Positions 21,893-30,622 of a DNA stretch of 64,000 nt are shown here, one piece after another; the stretch's first letter is position 1, and every line of letters begins with the position of its first letter. This stretch comes from a virus, in the IMG/VR virus record IMGVR_UViG_3300033146_000946, positions 62,001 to 126,000 of that record. One strand, 5' to 3'. The notes beneath the pieces are model-generated. The model saw only the letters and a list, made by a program, of their open reading frames with translations, did no database searches and had not been told where the DNA came from. A program made the position numbers and the translations under genes.

Positions 21893-22246
21893 ATGAATAT
21901 AGTAGAAATGGAAAATAGAATTCTTGAATTAGAAACTGGATTAAGAAAAGTGCAAAATCAAGTAAATTCATTAGAACGTGAATTAGGAAAATATGCAACA
22001 CAAGGTCATTTAAAAACCTCAGAAGCTAATACAAAAAATCTTATTAATAAAAATAGTATGATGATAAATAATTTGGAACAGAGATTGGAAACAATCTCCA
22101 TTCCAGATGATACAAGATATTATTTAGAAGCAACTGAGATAGAAGATTTTAGAAGTAATTATAAACGATTGATAGCTTTAATGGCTGATGCAGAAAAGAT
22201 GTATCAAGCGTTAATTACTTATGTTAGTCAGTTTGAGCTAAAGTAA
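21893..22246 (+). CDS. Small coiled-coil protein closing the structural operon
   Basis: A 117-residue protein, mostly heptad-like (MENRILELETGLRKVQNQVN, then NNLEQRLETI), so a dimeric or trimeric coiled coil is likely. It starts 2 bases after the previous stop. Its last 23 bases overlap the 3' end of the convergent minus-strand nuclease gene. It could be a fibre trimeriser or tail chaperone; the function is not shown by sequence. Confidence 0.5.
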   Translation: MNIVEMENRILELETGLRKVQNQVNSLERELGKYATQGHLKTSEANTKNLINKNSMMINNLEQRLETISIPDDTRYYLEATEIEDFRSNYKRLIALMADAEKMYQALITYVSQFELK

Positions 22247-23243
22247 TACCACTATCTGCCATACATTTATCTTTAAAATTACAATAAGCACATTCCATAT
22301 CACCGATTGGTTCGTGCTTTTTATAATGTTTATTATATTTGATTTTAGATATACGACCACAATGGTATTGTAAATCTACATCTGAGTTATTATATATTAA
22401 TTTATATGATGGATCTGGTAAATGTTGTTCTCTAACATAATTATAAACACTATCAAATTTTGCTATTATATCACGTAATGAAAATCTCAATTCAGCTAAT
22501 CTAGATTGATCTTTAGTAGCAGTTGTAGAATGATGTAATAACTCATCAAACGAATCTACTTGTTGTAAATGAATTGTTTCAAATTCATTACCTGCTTCAT
22601 CTACTGGAGTTATAATAGCATATTCTTCATCATCTAAATCAACCTTAAAATACATAAGACTACCTGTACTTCTATCAATATATAAAAGATAAACTTCTTC
22701 TATATTTCTTTCTTTTCCATCACTACATAATACTGGTCCTTGTAAAGAACGTTTTTTATAATGCATAGCTTGAATTAAATTTTTTGGCGCAGGTAATGGT
22801 ATCTTTTTATTAGTACCAAATACAGAATCTACTTTATATGAAGATATAGATTTGATTTCAATTCCAATATTTTTATTATTTTCATTGATTAATAAATCCA
22901 TTTTACCAGAAGTTATAACTTTATGAATAGTATCTTCAGAAATATATTCCATTCGAACTTGTTCATCAACATATAAATTGTTTTTCTTAAATTCATTTAT
23001 GATACTATCTTCATACATAATACCTGCATCACAAATATGTCGTACACGTACTGACATTGGATTTGTATATTCTTGTCCTAGAAATTTATAAAATAAAGAT
23101 CTTTGACATTCTCCTATTGTGATACCAGCACCTACTTCAGCAATGCCTTCACTTGCCCAAATAACATTCTCTTCACGATATAAAGAACCTTTATCTGCGC
23201 TTACTTCATCTAATTTTTTCCCAAATAGTTTTTTGATAAACAT
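22224..23243 (-). CDS. Cas4/RecB-like PD-(D/E)XK nuclease
   Basis: A 339-residue protein with the nuclease core GKMDLL followed by IGIEIKSISSYK, the D...E-x-K signature of RecB-family nucleases. Cys in GECQRSLFYKF and three in CAYCNFKDKC flank the core, the arrangement that binds a 4Fe-4S cluster in Cas4/AddB-type nucleases. No CRISPR array or other cas gene is present, so this is a phage recombination or end-processing nuclease. It is transcribed leftward from a promoter facing away from the HNH and annealing-protein genes and converges on the structural operon with a 23-base overlap. The start follows an AAGGAG site. Confidence 0.75.
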   Translation of the reverse strand: MFIKKLFGKKLDEVSADKGSLYREENVIWASEGIAEVGAGITIGECQRSLFYKFLGQEYTNPMSVRVRHICDAGIMYEDSIINEFKKNNLYVDEQVRMEYISEDTIHKVITSGKMDLLINENNKNIGIEIKSISSYKVDSVFGTNKKIPLPAPKNLIQAMHYKKRSLQGPVLCSDGKERNIEEVYLLYIDRSTGSLMYFKVDLDDEEYAIITPVDEAGNEFETIHLQQVDSFDELLHHSTTATKDQSRLAELRFSLRDIIAKFDSVYNYVREQHLPDPSYKLIYNNSDVDLQYHCGRISKIKYNKHYKKHEPIGDMECAYCNFKDKCMADSGITLAQTD

Positions 23244-23266
23244 ATTATCTCCTTCGTTATGTTTGT

Positions 23267-23295
23267 AATATAACTAAAAGTTGGAGATAAGTCAA
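23267..23295 (-). promoter_or_regulatory. Sigma-70-type promoter for the Cas4-like nuclease
   Basis: Read on the minus strand: TTGACT (23295-23290), a 17-base spacer, then TATATT (23272-23267). It lies about 25 bases upstream of the nuclease ATG and matches the other two promoters in this window almost exactly. Confidence 0.75.
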
Positions 23296-23400
23296 TAAAA
23301 AGTTTAATAAATAATAAATAATAATATATAAATATAATATATAATTATTTTAAAATAAATATATATAATATATATAATAATATAATATTAATATTATATA

Positions 23401-23421
23401 CTAAACCCTGTTAGGGTTTAG
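23401..23421. terminator. Perfect 9-bp inverted repeat (hairpin or operator)
   Basis: CTAAACCCT, loop GTT, AGGGTTTAG. It is the only GC-bearing element in the AT-rich intergenic region. It lacks a clean T tract, so it may be a weak terminator, a protein-binding operator or an origin-associated hairpin. Confidence 0.4.
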
Positions 23422-23468
23422 TTAAATATATAAATAAATATATAATAAATAATTTTTTTAAAAAAAAG

Positions 23469-23497
23469 TTGATTTTAATATTTAAATTAATTATATT
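23469..23497 (+). promoter_or_regulatory. Sigma-70-type promoter for the HNH/annealing-protein operon
   Basis: TTGATT (23469-23474), a 17-base spacer and TATATT (23492-23497), 34 bases before the ATG at 23532. The spacing and -10 are the same as in the other two promoters of this window. Confidence 0.75.
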
Positions 23498-23531
23498 AGT
23501 GATAAGTTAATAAAAAGTTAAGGAGATAGTT

Positions 23532-24254
23532 ATGAAAACTATGACAACTCGAGTAATCGCTCAAAAGTCTAAAAGACTAAACAAAGATATTTTAAAGTAT
23601 ATCAGAAGACATAAAATAAAACACACGAAAACAACATACACGACAAAGAACAATAGAAAAGCGACTGAGTATATTTTAAATATCGATGATGCAGAGCGAA
23701 TTATTAAACGTTTTAACAAAGATTACAAATCTATCAATGTTAACGTATCTTTGGATAAAAATAATGTTGTAACATCTAAGAAAACTAAAAAGATTATTAC
23801 AACTAAGAAGAATAGTGTACAGGTTACTAATGATAAGAAAGATACATATTTGAATATCTATTCTAAATATGCTATTAATTCTAAGACCATTAGAAAAGTA
23901 GTATTAAGTCATATCTTTTCTCCTATGAAGAAAATGGATATGAGTATTGATGAATCATTTGAATTAATTGTAGATACAATAAATGCATTTAATTTACATG
24001 ATTATATCAGTAATTATGCTTATAATTTAGGATCACATAAAAGTTATAAGTTCTTTTTAAAAAGTACATATTGGAATGTGATTAGAATGAAGCAATTACA
24101 AGATCATCCTATCTGTGCTATCTGTGGTGCAACTGAAAATTTAAGAGTTCATCATCCAGATTATAAACAAGTTCCTAGAGGAACAGAATATAAGAATATG
24201 CATTTATTAACAACTGTATGTGATGAATGTCATTCAAATATTCATAATAAATAA
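23532..24254 (+). CDS. HNH-type endonuclease-like protein with basic N-terminal region
   Basis: A 240-residue protein. The first 110 residues are very Lys/Arg-rich and probably bind DNA. The C-terminal 45 residues carry a zinc-coordinating HNH-like module: CAICG, then RVHHPDY and CDECHSNIH, i.e. CxxC-His-His-CxxCH. The start follows AAGGAGAT. Codon choice in the first 300 bases is less A/T-biased than in neighbouring genes. It is first in an operon with the annealing protein, so a role in DNA processing or homing are both possible. Confidence 0.6.
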   Translation: MKTMTTRVIAQKSKRLNKDILKYIRRHKIKHTKTTYTTKNNRKATEYILNIDDAERIIKRFNKDYKSINVNVSLDKNNVVTSKKTKKIITTKKNSVQVTNDKKDTYLNIYSKYAINSKTIRKVVLSHIFSPMKKMDMSIDESFELIVDTINAFNLHDYISNYAYNLGSHKSYKFFLKSTYWNVIRMKQLQDHPICAICGATENLRVHHPDYKQVPRGTEYKNMHLLTTVCDECHSNIHNK

Positions 24255-24299
24255 TTATTTTAAAAAATAAATTGAATTAAATATATAAGGAGATTGCAA

Positions 24300-24962
24300 A
24301 TGCAAGATTTAAAAACTGTTAATATTAAAGGTAAAAATTATGTTGAAGTTAACGAAAGAATTAAATACTTTCGTAAAGAAGATGCATATAAAGGTTGGTC
24401 ATTAAGAACAGATATTATCGAATTAACTGATGAAAGATGTGTTCTTAAAGCAGTTATATCAGATACTGATGGAAGAATAATTGCTGAAGGTCTAGCTTAT
24501 GAAAAAGCTGGAAGCTCATTTATTAATAAAACTAGTTATATTGAAAACTGTGAGACTTCAGCATGGGGTAGAGCACTTGGTAATTTAGGTATTGGTGTAG
24601 ATGCGTCAGTAGCATCTGCTTTAGAAATAGCTAATGCTATTAATAATCAAACACAAAATACTCAACAAAAAGTAGAAACTAAATCTAATGAGTATAAACC
24701 AAGTAATCCTAATAGATATAATAAAGATAAAGGTGGATCTAATGTAACATATACTAAATCTACATCTATATCTGAAGCTACTATGAAAAGAATTAGTGCT
24801 TTAAGTAGAGATGGTAAACAAGGTAAAGTTGTATTATTAGATTATCTTGAAGATTATAATAAATTAAATAAAACAAAATTAGTTGCTAGTGATTTAACTA
24901 CTGATGAAGTATTAAATCCATTAATTGATTTTATCGATAATCAACCACCAAAAGATCTTTAA
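24300..24962 (+). CDS. Erf/Rad52-like single-strand annealing protein
   Basis: A 220-residue protein. The central block KTSYIENCETSAWGRALGNL is the hallmark of Erf-type and related Rad52-superfamily annealing proteins of phages, preceded by the conserved NIKGKNYVEVNERIKYF start. The C-terminal 100 residues are a polar linker and a small helical end. The ATG at 24300 is preceded by AAGGAG; a TTG at 24294 is a poorer start. It likely pairs complementary strands during recombination, perhaps with the divergently transcribed Cas4-like nuclease. Family assignment is from motif recognition and could not be tested by a profile search. Confidence 0.65.
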   Translation: MQDLKTVNIKGKNYVEVNERIKYFRKEDAYKGWSLRTDIIELTDERCVLKAVISDTDGRIIAEGLAYEKAGSSFINKTSYIENCETSAWGRALGNLGIGVDASVASALEIANAINNQTQNTQQKVETKSNEYKPSNPNRYNKDKGGSNVTYTKSTSISEATMKRISALSRDGKQGKVVLLDYLEDYNKLNKTKLVASDLTTDEVLNPLIDFIDNQPPKDL

Positions 24963-24989
24963 TAATTATTTTAAAAAAATATGTATTAT

Positions 24990-25020
24990 AAAGGGTAATT
25001 TAATTATTACCCTTTTTTTT
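24990..25020 (+). terminator. Rho-independent terminator after the annealing-protein gene
   Basis: AAAGGGTAAT, 6-base loop, ATTACCCTTT, followed by a run of T. A 10-bp perfect stem with T tail immediately before the next promoter. Confidence 0.85.
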
Positions 25021-25021
25021 A

Positions 25022-25050
25022 TTGACTTTTTATAAAAATCATATTATATT
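25022..25050 (+). promoter_or_regulatory. Sigma-70-type promoter for the primase-helicase operon
   Basis: TTGACT (25022-25027), a 17-base spacer and TATATT (25045-25050), directly after a terminator and 38 bases before the primase ATG. Third member of the same promoter set. Confidence 0.8.
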
Positions 25051-25088
25051 ACTCGTAACAATAAACAATAATCCAAAGGATTTAAAAC

Positions 25089-27518
25089 ATGAATACAAAT
25101 AATACAAACTTAAATAATTTATCTGTTATACAAGAACTACGTAAAAAATTACCAGAATATTTAACATCACAAAATATAACTGTTAATGGTGCTGGTTTCT
25201 TTTCTTGTATACATCCAGATCACCTTGATAGAAATCCATCATGTTCTTTGAATTATGGTAATCATTTAGAAAATGAAGTATTCCATTGTTTCTCTGGAAC
25301 TGGTCATGATGGTAATATATTTACTGCTGCTCATTGGTTAGAAGGAATGCCATTAGTTGGTGCTGAATTTTGGGATGTAACTGTTAGAACTTTAGCACAG
25401 CGTTATAATATACCTTATAATCCAATGGAGATATCTGAAGATCAGAAAAGAAAATATCAAGCTTTAAGAGCTATTTCTGACGCAGTTAAGATAATATCAA
25501 GAATGTCTTTTAATCATGATAATGAGTTACGAGTTAATCATATTGGTATTAAACATTTAATAGATAGAGGTATAACTGAAGAAACTATTAAAGAATGGAA
25601 GATTGGTGTACTTACATCTAAATCGGCTTTTAATGACGCTATGGATAAACTTGGTCATATAGATAAAGAATTTCTAGCATCAAAAGGTCTTCAGCATCAT
25701 TCTATTTTAAATAGAGATGGATTTATATTACCTATAAATGATATTAATAGTCGACCTGTAGGATTTGTATCTAGAAATTGTAAAGTTGATGCTAATGAGC
25801 ATGTTACACGTAAATATGCTAATAGTCCAAATAATGATGTTTATAAAAAAGGTGAAATACTTTTTGGTTATGATAAAGTTAAAAACATACCAGGACCATT
25901 ATATATAGTAGAAGGTTATTTAGATGCTATTTATCTTCAACAAGAAGGTTTAAAGAAAACAGTAGCTTTAGGTTCAACAACTATTACAGAATATCATGTT
26001 GAAGAAATATTATATAAATATAATGAACAAGAAATTATTCTTGCATTAGATGGTGATCAAGGTGGTATTGATGGTACTAAATTAGCAATCGAACGTATTA
26101 GTCCATTCAGTATGTTTAATGTTAAAATATTAAATATACCAAAAGATTATGATCCAGATTCATATGTTAGAGAATTTGGTTTAAAAGCATTTCAAGAATT
26201 AGAAAAACTAACTCCATTTGCATGGACTTTACAAAAATCTGATTACGATAAAGATATGCTTACTATTGCTAAAAATATTATACCTACTATAGCATCTGAA
26301 GAAAGAGCAGTAGAAAGATTGAGTATGATAAAAGAATTATCTCAATTTACAGCTATTCCAGAAGCTGAAATTAAAAAAGATGTTGACCTTTTAGTTAATA
26401 AAAAAGAAGATAAATATCTTGATGAACTTGCTCATTTAAATAATTTTGTTCAAGTAAAATTAAATAAAGCAATGCCATCTGAAACAAGATCTATATTATC
26501 TAATGCTTTAGATAAACTAGAATCTATAGAAGATAAATATGAGAATGTTAAAGATGTTCAATCATTAAGTCTTGATAATTTAATGTTATTAAGAAATGAT
26601 ATTCTTGAAGGTAATTATGAATATGGTTTAATTACACCTAATCATAGTTCATTTGAGAAAAAACTTAATGGAATACCTTATAAAGAAAAATTAATATATT
26701 TTGGAGGTAGAGGTTCAGCTGGTAAAACTGCATTTATGACTTCATTAGCATTAGATTTAATAAAAGCAAATGCTGATGTAACTATATTTTATATGTCTAT
26801 TGATGATAGTTTTTCATTTTTAGCAACTAAAATGCAAGCAGTATTAAGTGGTCTTGCTACTACTGAAATACAAAATTATCAAAATTTAACTATAGATGAT
26901 AAAGGTAAAGTTGATGAAGCATTTAATTTTGTTGCTAATTCTATGAAAGAAAAGAAATTAGTTATTATGGATTCATCTAGTGGTAATACTATTGAAATTA
27001 TTGAAAATTATATGAGACAAATACAACGCGATTTTGCTGGACGTAAAGCTATATTTGTATTAGATAACTTTCATAAATTACAAATGGATGCAGGTCAAGG
27101 ACAAAAACGAGATGCTATTAGTGACACATCTTCTAAATTAAAAGATTTAGCAACTAAATATAAAGTGACTATTATGGCATCAGTAGAACTTAGAAAATTA
27201 CAAAATGAAATATCTCGTCCTACAAGACAAGATATGCAAGGTTCTAATAAACTTGATTATGATGCAGATGTAGTTTGTATGGTACATAATGATTTACAAG
27301 TTAATCCATCAACTAAAATCATTCATGAAAAAGAAGTTAATGGACAAATGGTTGTTATGCCTTGGGTTGAAATTAATATAGTTAAAAATAAAATAACTGG
27401 TCAACTTGGTGAATGTGTATTTAAATATAATGCAGTTAATATGAGTTTTGAAGAAGGAGAGTATTCATTATTTAAAAGACTCAGAGAATCTGGAACAACT
27501 AGAAAATTATCATTTTAA
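25089..27518 (+). CDS. DNA primase-helicase (TOPRIM primase fused to DnaB-type helicase)
   Basis: An 809-residue bifunctional replication protein. A CHC2-type zinc finger occupies residues about 40-80 (C40, H42, C52, C67). TOPRIM lies at about 270-350 with IVEGYLDA (E275) and LALDGDQGG (D321, D323). The RecA-like helicase core begins with Walker A GGRGSAGKT at 539-547, with Walker B at VLDNFHKL and a MASVELRK sensor-like strand later. It resembles T7 gp4-type fusions. It should make primers and unwind DNA ahead of the phage polymerase. It has its own promoter and an AAAGGA ribosome binding site. Confidence 0.88.
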   Translation: MNTNNTNLNNLSVIQELRKKLPEYLTSQNITVNGAGFFSCIHPDHLDRNPSCSLNYGNHLENEVFHCFSGTGHDGNIFTAAHWLEGMPLVGAEFWDVTVRTLAQRYNIPYNPMEISEDQKRKYQALRAISDAVKIISRMSFNHDNELRVNHIGIKHLIDRGITEETIKEWKIGVLTSKSAFNDAMDKLGHIDKEFLASKGLQHHSILNRDGFILPINDINSRPVGFVSRNCKVDANEHVTRKYANSPNNDVYKKGEILFGYDKVKNIPGPLYIVEGYLDAIYLQQEGLKKTVALGSTTITEYHVEEILYKYNEQEIILALDGDQGGIDGTKLAIERISPFSMFNVKILNIPKDYDPDSYVREFGLKAFQELEKLTPFAWTLQKSDYDKDMLTIAKNIIPTIASEERAVERLSMIKELSQFTAIPEAEIKKDVDLLVNKKEDKYLDELAHLNNFVQVKLNKAMPSETRSILSNALDKLESIEDKYENVKDVQSLSLDNLMLLRNDILEGNYEYGLITPNHSSFEKKLNGIPYKEKLIYFGGRGSAGKTAFMTSLALDLIKANADVTIFYMSIDDSFSFLATKMQAVLSGLATTEIQNYQNLTIDDKGKVDEAFNFVANSMKEKKLVIMDSSSGNTIEIIENYMRQIQRDFAGRKAIFVLDNFHKLQMDAGQGQKRDAISDTSSKLKDLATKYKVTIMASVELRKLQNEISRPTRQDMQGSNKLDYDADVVCMVHNDLQVNPSTKIIHEKEVNGQMVVMPWVEINIVKNKITGQLGECVFKYNAVNMSFEEGEYSLFKRLRESGTTRKLSF

Positions 27519-27532
27519 TAAAAGGAGCAATT

Positions 27533-28198
27533 ATGATAACATCTCATACTTTTGCAGAAAGACTTTATAATTGCTCTAACTTTAAAGAGGAGAAAAATTA
27601 TGGCAGTATTATTCAGAAACTTACCATGGAAATTATTAATGAAAGTATCGACAGTAGGAAAGATAATGACAACGTTAGTATCTTTACTCTTCTCTATCAA
27701 AAATTTATTGAATCCAAAACCTTACGGTTGGTGATGAAAGAAGATAAAGAATTAGTAGAAGATATAATTATAGCATATGCTGAAAATATGAGTTATATTT
27801 TAAATAAGTTTAATCTTAATTTTACTGATGTTTATTATGAATATCGTTATAAGATATATGGTAATATTTTTGGTGTATTAGAAGGAGATCATAATTACAA
27901 TTTTGATATTAGTTATCGATCTCCAACTGACACATTTTATCATTTATATTATTATAAGTTAAATTTCTTTTTATATAATAAAACTTATAATACAAAACGG
28001 GATGGGTTAGTTTTTATTTTATCTAATAAAACAGTATACTATATACCATATAATGAAGATGACTATACTATAAATAGAGGATTTTTAGATTACAATATAA
28101 AGAATCGTGCTGTTAGACCAGGTCATCAATGTTTATATTGTTCAGTAAAAAATTGTAAACCAAGATTAATTACAAATATAGATAGATTTCTAATTTAA
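27533..28198 (+). CDS. Unknown protein with C-terminal Cys cluster
   Basis: A 221-residue protein preceded by AAAGGAGC. Its end contains CLYCSVKNCKPR, a CxxC...C cluster like those closing Fe-S-containing PD-(D/E)XK nucleases, and a middle acidic/aromatic section (EGDHNYNFDISYRSP) could be a degenerate nuclease core. The family is not recognised. An out-of-frame ORF with its own strong ribosome binding site lies inside its first third (27600-27734). Confidence 0.5.
   Translation: MITSHTFAERLYNCSNFKEEKNYGSIIQKLTMEIINESIDSRKDNDNVSIFTLLYQKFIESKTLRLVMKEDKELVEDIIIAYAENMSYILNKFNLNFTDVYYEYRYKIYGNIFGVLEGDHNYNFDISYRSPTDTFYHLYYYKLNFFLYNKTYNTKRDGLVFILSNKTVYYIPYNEDDYTINRGFLDYNIKNRAVRPGHQCLYCSVKNCKPRLITNIDRFLI
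27600..27734 (+). CDS. Possible nested out-of-frame gene for a small membrane peptide
   Basis: A 44-codon frame wholly inside the 27533-28198 gene in a different frame. It has a better ribosome binding site (AGAGGAG, 7 bases before the ATG) than many separate genes here. The product is basic and hydrophobic (LPWKLLMKV, then IMTTLVSLLFSIKNLL), consistent with one short membrane segment. It might be a lysis- or host-control-related peptide. Expression is inferred only from the start signals. Confidence 0.4.
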   Translation: MAVLFRNLPWKLLMKVSTVGKIMTTLVSLLFSIKNLLNPKPYGW

Positions 28199-28210
28199 GG
28201 AGAATTTAAA

Positions 28211-28402
28211 ATGAGTATTGAAATTAAAAACAAAAATGGAAAGACAATAGGTCTTATTGATCGAGAAGATGGTGAAGATTATGTTGTGGTAAAAAATAAA
28301 AAAGTCGCTTTATCAGATGTATATCAAGATAAAGAACTACTTAATGAATTTAATGATGAAATCAAAAATTCAGAAGTAGAGTTAAATGATGATTCAGAGT
28401 AA
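28211..28402 (+). CDS. Small acidic protein, 63 residues
   Basis: Not recognised. A compact beta-rich N-terminus (IEIKNKNGKTIGLI) and acidic C-terminal tail. Good AAGGAG site; it overlaps the next gene by 17 bases. Confidence 0.45.
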   Translation: MSIEIKNKNGKTIGLIDREDGEDYVVVKNKKVALSDVYQDKELLNEFNDEIKNSEVELNDDSE

Positions 28403-28631
28403 TATAATAAACAATATAGATTTAGATAAATTACCAGAAGATGTACAATATACTATGTATGTTATTTTTAAAGAATTACCTTTAAAAGAACGCATGATTA
28501 TATTATCTAAATTAACACATGGAACATTATTTAAATTAAATAAACAAGATATTATTAAATTACAAAAAACTTCTGTATCAAAAATCTATAATAATTATAT
28601 AGAATTAATTAAACAGGAGTTAGGAGAGTAA
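28386..28631 (+). CDS. Small helical protein with possible helix-turn-helix
   Basis: An 81-residue, mainly helical protein. The last 50 residues (LPLKERMIILSKL, NKQDIIKLQKTSVSKIYNNY) resemble a sigma region 4 or other helix-turn-helix segment, so a transcription-related role is possible. The evidence is pattern only. It starts inside the end of the preceding acidic protein gene. Confidence 0.4.
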   Translation: MMIQSNIINNIDLDKLPEDVQYTMYVIFKELPLKERMIILSKLTHGTLFKLNKQDIIKLQKTSVSKIYNNYIELIKQELGE

Positions 28632-28632
28632 T

Positions 28633-28794
28633 ATGAATTTAAGAAAATTAAAATATTTTGGCAATTTAATAAAAAATAGATTATATTTAAAGAATAAGAT
28701 TTACTTCGAGTCTACAAAAACTCAACCATCTTTATTTTATAGAAAATGGTTAGAAGTAGATTTATCAAACCAACAAGAACTTAATAACCTTTAA
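28633..28794 (+). CDS. Small basic protein beginning MNLRKLKY
   Basis: A 53-residue ORF after a GGAGAG site, too short for most gene callers. It begins with the N-terminal motif MNLR-x2-K that recurs in several unrelated small genes near 58-62 kb. It lies 13 bases before the first glycosyltransferase gene. Function unknown. Confidence 0.5.
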   Translation: MNLRKLKYFGNLIKNRLYLKNKIYFESTKTQPSLFYRKWLEVDLSNQQELNNL

Positions 28795-28807
28795 CATAGG
28801 ATAAAAT

Positions 28808-30250
28808 ATGTCCAAAAGAATACTGATTATATCTGATAGTATTTTCAGACAAACAGGTTATTCTACAGTTACCAATAATATTATAGAACATTTAAGTAAA
28901 GATTTTGAAGTGGCTCAAATGGGACTGGCTCATATGCCAGTCCCTAATTATAATAATACTTCTATAGATTATTATACTCCAATAATGAGCCATAGTAAAT
29001 GTTGTGGTAAAGAATTATTAATTGAACATTATAACTCTAAAACTGGTAAAGTAGAATACATTACACCTAATGTTGATTTAGATGTAATACAAAATGAATG
29101 TAATCGAGGATATCCAAATCAATCAGATCCATTTGGATTTGAATCAGCGTATTATATAATTGAACATTTTCGTCCAGATATTGTTATACCGATTAATGAT
29201 ATTTGGGGTATTTATAAATTAAACTTTTTAAAGAATAGAAAAAATTTCAAATTAGTACCATATCTTGCTATTGATAGTGAATGTTTTCCTGCTCAAATAC
29301 AAACTAATGAAAATATAAATACTTTACAATTTTTAAAAATAACTGATAAATTAGTTGTATTTACTAATTGGGCTAAACATACTATAAATAAAACTTCTGA
29401 ATTAATAATAGGAACTAAATTTAATAATATTGAAATTATTCCACATGGTGTTAATGCATCTAAATTTTTTAATTTAAATGCTAGAGATAGATTAATACAT
29501 GAATTATTTAGATTAGATCCAAATAAAGTATTTATAATAGGTTCAGTTAATAGAAATCAACCTAGAAAAAGATTGGATGCTATTTTTCAAATATTAAAAA
29601 TATTAAAAAATAAATATGAAAAACCAAATGGTAAAAAATTTATGGTTCATTTTCATTGTGCTATCAAAGATAGTCATGGTTGGGATTTACCTTGGTTAGC
29701 TAAATATTATGGTGTAGAAGATAGAGTTATTTTAGATCAAAATTTAAAACCTGGAATAGGTGTTACTGATGAATTATTAAATATGATTATGAATACATAT
29801 GATGTACATTTAGTACCAACTAATAGTGAAGGTTGGGGGTTGTCTATTCTTGAAACTATGGCTGTTGGTATCCCAAATGTAATATCTGATTATTCGGCTC
29901 ATGGAGATTGGGCTAAAGATTATTCTCTTAAAATAAAATTAGCAGCAAAGATACATGAACCAATAACAAATCATATTAAAGGTATTATCGATGTAAATCA
30001 TGCAGCGAAGCAAATATCTTTATTATATAATTCTAAAAAAATGTTAGAGTCATATAAAAATAAAAGTATTAAATTAGCAAATAAATTGCAATGGGTAAAT
30101 GTAGTTGAACAATGGAATATATTATTAAATAATATTGATATAAGTGATTTAAAAGAAAATAGATATCATGAAGGATATTTTGATGTTTATAATTTAAAAC
30201 ATGTACCAGAAAACCCAATAACTACTGAATTTGAATTACAAGAAATTTAA
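28808..30250 (+). CDS. GT4-family (group 1) glycosyltransferase
   Basis: A 480-residue GT-B-type enzyme. The N-terminal domain begins ILIISDSIFRQTGYSTV. The C-terminal sugar-nucleotide domain has IIPHGVNASKF, GSVNRNQPRKR and NSEGWGLSILETMAVG, the EX7E motif of group 1 glycosyltransferases. It transfers an activated sugar to an unknown acceptor. It is first of three glycosyltransferase genes in a row, so virion, host-surface or DNA-base glycosylation are candidates. No DNA hydroxymethylase that would support DNA glucosylation is visible here. Confidence 0.8.
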   Translation: MSKRILIISDSIFRQTGYSTVTNNIIEHLSKDFEVAQMGLAHMPVPNYNNTSIDYYTPIMSHSKCCGKELLIEHYNSKTGKVEYITPNVDLDVIQNECNRGYPNQSDPFGFESAYYIIEHFRPDIVIPINDIWGIYKLNFLKNRKNFKLVPYLAIDSECFPAQIQTNENINTLQFLKITDKLVVFTNWAKHTINKTSELIIGTKFNNIEIIPHGVNASKFFNLNARDRLIHELFRLDPNKVFIIGSVNRNQPRKRLDAIFQILKILKNKYEKPNGKKFMVHFHCAIKDSHGWDLPWLAKYYGVEDRVILDQNLKPGIGVTDELLNMIMNTYDVHLVPTNSEGWGLSILETMAVGIPNVISDYSAHGDWAKDYSLKIKLAAKIHEPITNHIKGIIDVNHAAKQISLLYNSKKMLESYKNKSIKLANKLQWVNVVEQWNILLNNIDISDLKENRYHEGYFDVYNLKHVPENPITTEFELQEI

Positions 30251-30265
30251 AAAAAGGATTGAATT

Positions 30266-30610
30266 ATGTCAGATAAAAAAATAGTTACTGAAACTAAAAT
30301 GGAAACAGTTAAAACAGAATTAGAAAGAATGCATCCAGAAGAAGGAGATATTTTTATATTAAATGTTAATACTGATGATCCCGATATAATATATTCAGAA
30401 GAAATTGCTGAAAGTGTAGAACAATTATCAGAAATATTAAAAGATCTAACTGGTATAGATATTCCTATTTTAGTATTTGGAACAGAACTAACTATGTCAT
30501 TAATTAAAAAAGATGATCTTGAAAAATTATTAGATAGTATTGAAATAATTGATGATATAGATGAAGAATTAGATAACGACGTAGAAAATATTAAAGATTT
30601 ATTTAATTAA
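30266..30610 (+). CDS. Acidic protein between glycosyltransferase genes
   Basis: A 114-residue, strongly acidic protein (EELDNDVENIKDLF near the end). No family recognised. It sits in a good operon position between two glycosyltransferases, after an AAGGA site, and may be an accessory or adaptor for them. Confidence 0.4.
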   Translation: MSDKKIVTETKMETVKTELERMHPEEGDIFILNVNTDDPDIIYSEEIAESVEQLSEILKDLTGIDIPILVFGTELTMSLIKKDDLEKLLDSIEIIDDIDEELDNDVENIKDLFN

Positions 30611-30622
30611 AGGATAATTAAA

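Larger units (their letters stand above)
23244..23531. other. AT-rich divergent intergenic region
   Basis: The longest stretch without a gene (288 bases). It is almost pure A/T with many TATA-type runs, holds two divergent promoters at its ends and one perfect GC-containing inverted repeat in the middle. Such a region could serve as a control region or replication origin, but no iterons or binding-site repeats were identified. Confidence 0.5.

Noticed and set aside
22224-23243. Cas4-like gene as part of a CRISPR system
   Set aside because: No array and no cas1, cas2 or effector gene in the window; phages often carry such nucleases for recombination.
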